The notes beneath the pieces were generated by a model, which saw nothing but the letters and a program-made list of their open reading frames with translations, was not told where the DNA came from and ran no database searches. From Oscillospiraceae bacterium (GTDB taxonomy: Bacteria > Bacillota > Clostridia > Oscillospirales > Ruminococcaceae), in contig CAAGJO010000009.1 of the NCBI GenBank assembly GCA_900770285.1, forward strand, positions 1 through 11,804: 11,804 nucleotides of DNA. Direction: 5' to 3'. Positions 6,328 to 11,804 of this stretch are shown piece after piece. The number at the start of each line of letters is the position of its first letter. Within the stretch, counting starts at the first letter, position 1. A program made the position numbers and the translations under genes.

Positions 6328-8544
6328 TTACCTTCCGCTTCGTTCAACAGAAATAACATTTTTTATCTTCTGTATTCTTGCAATAACATTATTAAGCTGT
6401 TCTTTGCCTGCAACGCTTACGGTAACGCTTAAAATAGCATTTCCGTTTTTCAGTTCTCTTGAAGTAGATTCATATATGAAAATATTTATCATTGCAAGGG
6501 CTGCCGATACATCTGCCAAAAGTCCTACACGGTCAATGGCAAGGATATCCAGAGTTGTTTTATAATAACCGGAAGGCTTGCTGCCTACCCATTTAACGTT
6601 TATCCAGCGTTCTGCCATCGAAGGATTATCTTTCTGATTAAGATAATTTACACAGTCCTTTTTGTGTATTGAAACGCCGTGACCTCTTGTTATAAATCCA
6701 ATAATGTCATCACCCGGCAACGGATTACAGCACTGTGCAAGCTTGACCTCACAGTTATCTACACCGTCCACCACAATATCCGATGCAAATTTGCTGTTTG
6801 ACTGTTCCTTTATTTCTTCCGCAGTTTTCTCATCGCTAAGCTTATCACTGTACTTTCTTTCATATTCAGCCTTAAGATGCTGCATGATTTTTGAAAGCTG
6901 AACTCCGCCGTAACCAATTGCAGCAAAAAAATCGTCAAGACTGTCACAGTTGTGCCTGTGCATATCTGTAGACAAAAAGTCTTCCAGATCTTCTTCAGGA
7001 ACACGCATCATATTCTTTCTGAAAGCACGTTCAAGAGCAGTTCTTCCCTCAATAATATTTTCTTCACGGCGCTCTCTTTTGAACCATGAACGAATTTTTG
7101 ATTTAGCCTCATTAGTTTTGCAAATATTAAGCCATGCACGGTTTGGACCGTGATTCTCATCGCTGGAAGTTATGATTTCAACAATTTCTCCTGTTTTAAT
7201 CTGATAATCAAAGGATACAAGCTTTTTGTCAACCTTTGCGCCAATCATCTTATGTCCGACCTGAGTGTGAATAGCATAAGCAAAATCTATAACCGTTGAA
7301 CCTTTCGGCAGAGTTATCATATCGCTTTTCGGGGTGAAAGCATAAACTTCCTCAGGAGCCAGATCATTTTTTATGGCTCTTACGATTTCCTCAACATCAT
7401 TGGATTCACGCTGGGATTCAATAATTTGTCTTACCCATGCAACACGCTTATCGTCCTTGGAATTTGTGCTTATTCCCTCTTTATACTTCCAGTGAGCAGC
7501 AATTCCGTATTCAGCCGTTCTGTGCATTTCCCATGTACGAATCTGCACCTCAAATGGTATTCCGCTTCTTCCTATAACAGTCGTATGCAGCGACTGATAC
7601 ATATTAGGCTTTGGCGTAGAAATATAGTCCTTAAATCGATTCGGAATAGGCTGATACATATCATGTATGATTCCCAGAACACTGTAACATTCAGTAATTG
7701 TATTTACAATAATTCTTACTGCATATCTGTCATAGATCTGGTCAATATCTTTTCCGTCACGGTATACTTTTTTATATATGCCGTAATTGCTCTTTACTCT
7801 GCCCTCAATTGCAGGAACCGGGTCGAAATCCTTGGCAAGACGTTCTGAGATTCTTGCTTTTATCTTTTCAACAAACTCTTCACGAACTTCTTTTCGCATA
7901 GCCATTTGCTTGTCAATATCCTCATAAGCATATGGATCAAGATAATAAAAAGCCAGATCCTCAAGCTCATCTTTAATTGAATTTATTCCAAGACGGTGAG
8001 CAATCGGTGCATAAATATTCATAGTTTCAAGAGCTATAACACGGCGCTTTTCATCTCTGCAGAAATTCAAAGTACGCATATTGTGAAGTCTGTCAGCCAG
8101 TTTTATAATGATAACGCGAATATCTTTACTCATGGCAAGAAGTATTTTTCTGATGTTTTCAGCTTTCTGTTCGTCCTTTGTAAAGGTTTCAACCTTTTTC
8201 AGCTTTGTAACACCGTCAACAAGCATGGCCACATCTGTTCCAAACTGCTTTTGCAGCTGCTCCAATGTACATGGTGTATCTTCCACCACATCATGCAAAA
8301 TAGCGGCACATATCGTATCAGTATCCATACCTAAGTCAAGAAGTATATATGCCACTGCCAATGGATGGGTTATATACGGCTCTCCCGATTCACGTTTCTG
8401 CTCATGATGATATTTTTCTGCCAGCTCATAGGCAGAAACAATTTTAGACAGATCATACTGCTTTTCACCATTAAGTATAAACTGAATAAGACTGTCAATG
8501 GTGTAATCTGATCTTTGAGCAAGCTTTGATTCATTATTGTCCAT
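6328..8544 (-). CDS. relA: Bifunctional (p)ppGpp synthetase/hydrolase Rel (RelA/SpoT homologue)
   Basis: It makes and degrades the stringent-response alarmone (p)ppGpp on starved ribosomes. Domains in order for the 738-residue form: HD hydrolase (about 40-195) with HDVVED (His84, Asp85, Glu88, Asp89) and RLHNM near 152; synthetase (about 235-350) with RFKD near 303 and YQSLHTTV just after; TGS domain (about 400-460, VYAFTPKSDMITLPKG); a conserved Cys region (CCNPLPGD); and a C-terminal ACT domain. RFKD is the RxKD form found in bifunctional Rel proteins rather than the ExDD of synthetase-only RelA, and the HD residues are intact, so both activities are expected. ATG 8544 is preferred because GGAGAG lies seven bases upstream; ATG 8559 has only A-rich sequence before it. 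The chosen start is one base after the recJ stop, suggesting coupled translation. Confidence 0.95.
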   Translation of the reverse strand: MDNNESKLAQRSDYTIDSLIQFILNGEKQYDLSKIVSAYELAEKYHHEQKRESGEPYITHPLAVAYILLDLGMDTDTICAAILHDVVEDTPCTLEQLQKQFGTDVAMLVDGVTKLKKVETFTKDEQKAENIRKILLAMSKDIRVIIIKLADRLHNMRTLNFCRDEKRRVIALETMNIYAPIAHRLGINSIKDELEDLAFYYLDPYAYEDIDKQMAMRKEVREEFVEKIKARISERLAKDFDPVPAIEGRVKSNYGIYKKVYRDGKDIDQIYDRYAVRIIVNTITECYSVLGIIHDMYQPIPNRFKDYISTPKPNMYQSLHTTVIGRSGIPFEVQIRTWEMHRTAEYGIAAHWKYKEGISTNSKDDKRVAWVRQIIESQRESNDVEEIVRAIKNDLAPEEVYAFTPKSDMITLPKGSTVIDFAYAIHTQVGHKMIGAKVDKKLVSFDYQIKTGEIVEIITSSDENHGPNRAWLNICKTNEAKSKIRSWFKRERREENIIEGRTALERAFRKNMMRVPEEDLEDFLSTDMHRHNCDSLDDFFAAIGYGGVQLSKIMQHLKAEYERKYSDKLSDEKTAEEIKEQSNSKFASDIVVDGVDNCEVKLAQCCNPLPGDDIIGFITRGHGVSIHKKDCVNYLNQKDNPSMAERWINVKWVGSKPSGYYKTTLDILAIDRVGLLADVSAALAMINIFIYESTSRELKNGNAILSVTVSVAGKEQLNNVIARIQKIKNVISVERSGR

Positions 8545-8545
8545 A

Positions 8546-10591
8546 TTAAATCTCTCCATTTTTTATTTTAGCTCTCAATTTTATGAGAACTTCTGCACTG
8601 TTAATATCAACTCTTTCTTTAATCGACTGTATAACAATTCTCTGCTCCGATGGTATAAACTTTATCAGCCCCAGCTCATTAAAAGCATCTATGGCAATTT
8701 TCAGTTTTCCATAATTCATATCGGTGGACATAAGCTTCATATACAGCCGGTCAAATGTGACGCTGCCCATATTAGTTTCCAATATGGTCTTGTATATTTT
8801 AACAAGCTCCTGACGGTTTGGATTCATTTTTTTAAGATAAGCCAAAGGCAGCGGACAATCTCTCATATATTTTTCATAGCAGTCCTTTGCTGCAAAATAC
8901 TTGTCCTGGTTTATGCCGTGAATACGGTAATCCATAGCCTTTACCGAAAGATTTTCCTTGCCCGCAAAAACATTTATTTCTATCGTGACCATCAGGTCAA
9001 TTCTGTCACCTACTGCAAAAGGCAGTTCCTGAGGAGCCTTTGAAAATATAAGTACCTGGGTTGTAACTCCGCCGTATGTAACTTCAACTTTGCTGTGCCT
9101 GCCTTGTGAAAGTGAAAAAATCCGTTCAACTCTTGCTCCTGCCATGGCAAAAACAGGCTGGCTGTTTCCCTCTCCGAAGGGTTCAAGCACCGACAGGCTT
9201 TTTATATTATTAATCGTGAAATCTTCCGGCTGTATCAGCTTATCTGCCTGAATTTCCACTGCAGGCATATATTCAAATTTATCTGCAAACTCAAAGACTT
9301 TATCCATAAATCCCGGAATATTGCTTTCAAGTATAGTCATGCCTCCAGCACATTCGTGACCGCCAAAGCGTTCAAGATATTCCTGCGCATAGGAAAAACA
9401 TTCAAATATATTAAAACCGTTCATACTTCTGGCTGATGCCCGTCCAACGCCGTTGTCGTCAATAGAAATAACAATATTGGGTTTTCCGAACAGGTCCAGC
9501 AGCTTTGAAGATACAATTCCGATAACTCCATGATGCCAATTATACCCTGCGATAACAAGTACACGCTGATTAAGCACAACCGGATTTCGGTTTATAAAAT
9601 CCATAATTTCTATCATTATGTCATTTTCTGCAGCACGGCGCTGATTATTCAGAATTATAAGTTGTTCAGAAAGTTCATCTGCCTGTTCATCAGTTTCTGA
9701 AAGCAAAGTCTCCAGCGCTGTAATCGGTGAACCAAACCTTCCTGCTGCATTGATTTTCGGAGCAATCTGGAAAGCTGCCGATGACGAATCTATATTTTTT
9801 CTCTCTATTCCAAGCTTTTCAATAAGATGACTTAATCCAAGATTCTCAGTATTTTTTAAATACATTAAACCCTTTCTTACAATAGTTCGGTTTTCTCCGT
9901 TAAGGGGAACAATATCGGCAATAGTACCCAGCGAACAGATATCCGAATACTGCTCGGTTATCATCTCATAATCTCCGCCCTCAAGAGCTGCACAAAGCTT
10001 AAAAGCAACTCCTGCGCCGCTCAGATTTTTAAAAGAAGAAACGCATTCGGGTCTGTGAGGGTTTACCACTGCTTCAGCCCGTGGCAGCTTGTCAGATACC
10101 TGATGATGATCGGTTATAACTAACCTCATACCCAAATCATATATTCTTTCTGCCTCGTCAAATGCTGATATTCCGTTATCCACCGTTACTATAAGTTTTA
10201 CACCCTGTGCAGCCAGCTTTTCAACGGCATTGGTATTAAGTCCGTATCCGTCCTCACGCTGAGGAATGTAATACATAACGTTAGCGCCAATGTTTAAAAG
10301 ATAATCATAAAGTATTGCCGTAGATGTTACACCGTCACAGTCATAATCACCGTAAATGCAAATCAGTTCATAGCTATTTATCGCCTTATTGATAGCCTCA
10401 ACAGCTTTATCCATGTCCTCCAAAACAAATGGGTCGCTGAGTTCATCACTGTTAAAAAAATCAACTATAGACTGAAAATCTTCAAATCCCCTTGACGTCA
10501 GAATTTCCAGTACCAAACGGCTTAAATTGCATTTTCGTGAAAACTCTTCCGCCAGCTTTATGTTAGGTTTATTTACCGTCCATTTTTTCAT
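8546..10591 (-). CDS. recJ: Single-stranded-DNA-specific exonuclease RecJ
   Basis: RecJ degrades single-stranded DNA 5' to 3' in recombination, mismatch repair and fork processing. The DHH-family motifs are in order: GDYDCDG at 81-87, VDNG at 137-140, DHH at 161-163 and TIADIVPL at 223-230, all carrying manganese-binding aspartates or histidines. The DHHA1 domain follows, with GRASARS near 383 and FGGHECAGG near 409. An OB-like domain and C-terminal extension fill the remainder. Length is 681 residues, between the E. coli enzyme (about 577) and the longer Bacillus one (about 786). GGAG lies seven bases before the ATG. It is the first gene of the five-gene operon, with its promoter about 50 bases upstream. 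Confidence 0.95.
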   Translation of the reverse strand: MKKWTVNKPNIKLAEEFSRKCNLSRLVLEILTSRGFEDFQSIVDFFNSDELSDPFVLEDMDKAVEAINKAINSYELICIYGDYDCDGVTSTAILYDYLLNIGANVMYYIPQREDGYGLNTNAVEKLAAQGVKLIVTVDNGISAFDEAERIYDLGMRLVITDHHQVSDKLPRAEAVVNPHRPECVSSFKNLSGAGVAFKLCAALEGGDYEMITEQYSDICSLGTIADIVPLNGENRTIVRKGLMYLKNTENLGLSHLIEKLGIERKNIDSSSAAFQIAPKINAAGRFGSPITALETLLSETDEQADELSEQLIILNNQRRAAENDIMIEIMDFINRNPVVLNQRVLVIAGYNWHHGVIGIVSSKLLDLFGKPNIVISIDDNGVGRASARSMNGFNIFECFSYAQEYLERFGGHECAGGMTILESNIPGFMDKVFEFADKFEYMPAVEIQADKLIQPEDFTINNIKSLSVLEPFGEGNSQPVFAMAGARVERIFSLSQGRHSKVEVTYGGVTTQVLIFSKAPQELPFAVGDRIDLMVTIEINVFAGKENLSVKAMDYRIHGINQDKYFAAKDCYEKYMRDCPLPLAYLKKMNPNRQELVKIYKTILETNMGSVTFDRLYMKLMSTDMNYGKLKIAIDAFNELGLIKFIPSEQRIVIQSIKERVDINSAEVLIKLRAKIKNGEI

Positions 10592-10639
10592 ATTAAAACT
10601 CCAGAAGTAATATACATATAGATATAATTATACAATTAT

Positions 10640-10668
10640 ATTATACCACAAACAACTGATTTTTTCAA
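10640..10668 (-). promoter_or_regulatory. Promoter of the recJ-relA-hemZ-rlmD operon (TTGAAA-N17-TATAAT)
   Basis: On the minus strand, -35 TTGAAA (10663-10668) and -10 TATAAT (10640-10645) are separated by 17 bp. Transcription would begin near 10633, about 40 bases before the recJ ATG at 10591. No other promoter of this quality was seen within the operon. Confidence 0.75.
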
Positions 10669-10799
10669 GTACACAGTATTCTGCAAAATTTCGATTAAGA
10701 TTTATATAACAGCATATAGGTTTATATTACATTAACACAAAGCATATTATTTATTCACAAATAATATACATATTTTTTTAACAAAATATTTGTAATACA

Positions 10800-10828
10800 T
10801 TGACAAATTGTTTTGATGGTGTTATAAT
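10800..10828 (+). promoter_or_regulatory. Perfect consensus promoter of the secreted-protein gene
   Basis: TTGACA (10800-10805), 17 bp, then TATAAT (10823-10828): a full match to the housekeeping-sigma consensus. AT-rich sequence upstream could act as an UP element. The transcript should start near 10835, leaving a leader of about 64 nt. The following ribosome binding site, GGGAGG (10886-10891), is also near ideal. Confidence 0.85.
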
Positions 10829-10898
10829 ATTTATAGAACAATTAATGTATTATAAGTTATTTATTCAAGATATATTTATAACGTTGGGAGGAATTTGT

Positions 10899-11804
10899 AT
10901 GATTAAAAAAATTATAAGTTTATTTTTGTCAGCTACACTTGCAGTTCCAATTATATCTTCAATCACTGCAAGTGCAGGCAAAGGCGGACTTATTGGTACA
11001 CCAAATGAAAATTGGGTTAACAAAACAGGTAAATGTGCAGAACGATTTCTGATCGGTGAAGAATCAGAGAATCCTGCGTTGCCAAAAACAGAAGATTCAT
11101 GGAATAAGCTTTTTATAGCTACAACTCTGAAAGTTACTGTACAAGGCAATTATTTCGGAAGTGAAGGATGGAACGCCAGCGGCTCAATAGTTATCAACCA
11201 GAAACAGGAAAACTGGCAGCAGCTCAACTGGGCAATCGGTCCGGAAGCCAATGAAGATAACAATGAAGTAAACAAAATATATGTTGACGAAAACAAATAT
11301 ACATTGGAAGTTAACATTTTTGATTACGGAATGTCAAATAACCTCTTTGAATCTGAACAGGAGTTTGCCAGAAACGGCGGAGATCTTTCAGGTGACTTTG
11401 CTTGTATAGCTGTACAATCATTCAATGAAAAAGAATCCGACACCTGGGATATCCTGGGATTTGAGCTTCTGGATAAAGATGGTCAGGTCATTCTTCAGGA
11501 AGACGAAGTAGCGGACGGAAAAGTTATATTCCAGAACGGTGAATATGTCTGCGGCGATTGGGAAATCGTCAATGATGCTACTTGCACACAAGAGGGATTA
11601 AAGAAAAGAGAAGGTCCTTTTGGACTTGAAGAAGCTGTTATTCCAAAGTTGGATCATAGCTATGGTTCATGGAAAACAACAAAGACTGCAACCTGCACAG
11701 CAGCAGGTACACAGGAAAGAAAATGTTCGCTTTGTGGTAAAGTTGAAACAAAAACCATCCCTGCAAAAGGTCACAGCTATAAAGCAGTAACTGTAAAATC
11801 CACC
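10899..11804 (+). CDS. Secreted protein with C-terminal Cys/His 'GHSY' repeats; 3' end outside window
   Basis: The frame is open for 302 codons to the window edge. It was missing from my reference gene calls and I read it directly. Residues 1-26 form a signal peptide: a Lys-Lys start, a hydrophobic core and a likely cleavage after ASA. Residues 27-220 are an acidic, Trp- and Asn-rich, probably beta-strand domain that I cannot assign; its style (WNASGSIVIN, WDILGFELLDKDG) suggests carbohydrate or cell-surface binding, but that is a guess. From about 220 there are repeats of the form DATCT..G....R.C..CGK.E....PA.GHSY. The first (about 218-255) has lost its CxxC; the second (about 264-293) keeps Cys276 and Cys279. 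Such repeats are common in surface proteins of gut Clostridia and may bind a metal. Promoter and ribosome binding site are excellent, so it is probably highly expressed. Confidence 0.85.
   Translation, partial: MIKKIISLFLSATLAVPIISSITASAGKGGLIGTPNENWVNKTGKCAERFLIGEESENPALPKTEDSWNKLFIATTLKVTVQGNYFGSEGWNASGSIVINQKQENWQQLNWAIGPEANEDNNEVNKIYVDENKYTLEVNIFDYGMSNNLFESEQEFARNGGDLSGDFACIAVQSFNEKESDTWDILGFELLDKDGQVILQEDEVADGKVIFQNGEYVCGDWEIVNDATCTQEGLKKREGPFGLEEAVIPKLDHSYGSWKTTKTATCTAAGTQERKCSLCGKVETKTIPAKGHSYKAVTVKST

Larger units (their letters stand above)
10592..10898. other. Divergent intergenic region between recJ and the secreted-protein gene
   Basis: This 307-bp stretch holds the two outward-facing promoters and otherwise AT-rich sequence. 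A small inverted repeat, ACAAAATATTTGT (10781-10793), lies just upstream of the plus-strand -35 and could be an operator or an UP-like element. No RNA gene or small open reading frame stands out. Confidence 0.6.

Noticed and set aside
8545..8559. ATG 8559 as the relA start
   Set aside because: No ribosome binding site precedes it, whereas ATG 8544 has GGAGAG at seven bases and abuts the recJ stop.
10865..11149. Minus-strand 94-residue open frame opposite the secreted-protein gene
   Set aside because: The plus strand has a promoter, ribosome binding site, signal peptide and long open frame here; the minus-strand frame is its shadow.

Overview
The window looks like a low-GC Gram-positive gut anaerobe of the Clostridia, most likely Ruminococcus-like (Oscillospiraceae). 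The basis is AT-rich DNA, strong sigma-A-type promoters and GGAG-type ribosome binding sites. The gene order recJ - relA/spoT - metallo-beta-lactamase-fold hydrolase - hemZ - rlmD is also clostridial. A secreted protein with Cys-rich 'GHSY...CxxC' repeats is of a kind common in ruminococci. The genus is inference; no rRNA or tRNA is present to confirm it.

Layout from left to right. (1) 1-2309, minus strand: a type I CRISPR-Cas cas3 nuclease-helicase gene, probably subtype I-C, running off the left edge. It is broken twice: an in-frame TAA at codon 28 and a +1 frameshift near its 3' end at an A5 run. The HD and helicase motifs between the lesions are intact, so the decay looks recent, or the lesions are sequence errors. 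The other cas genes would lie beyond the left edge. (2) 2310-2844: a 535-bp gene-free stretch holding a good cas3 promoter, a set of AT-rich direct repeats in the cas3 leader, and several RNA-like inverted repeats. The best of these is a 104-nt element closed by a perfect 9-bp helix. (3) 2845-10591, minus strand: five tightly packed housekeeping genes that look like one operon. They are read from a TTGAAA-N17-TATAAT promoter at 10640-10668 and end in an intrinsic terminator that overlaps the last codons of rlmD. (4) 10592-10898: a divergent promoter region. (5) 10899 to the right edge, plus strand: the start of a gene for a secreted, probably surface-associated protein, behind a perfect consensus promoter.

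In the operon, RecJ serves DNA repair, Rel sets (p)ppGpp levels, the small hydrolase is glyoxalase II-like, HemZ is a radical-SAM enzyme of the coproporphyrinogen dehydrogenase group, and RlmD/RlmCD methylates 23S rRNA. Their junctions (1-nt gap, 18-nt gap, 4-nt overlap, 17-nt overlap) suggest translational coupling. The genes apt and dtd, which flank relA in many Firmicutes, are absent here.

No clearly new multi-gene system is visible. The features most worth a second look are the doubly broken cas3 and the cluster of structured-RNA-like elements between it and the operon.
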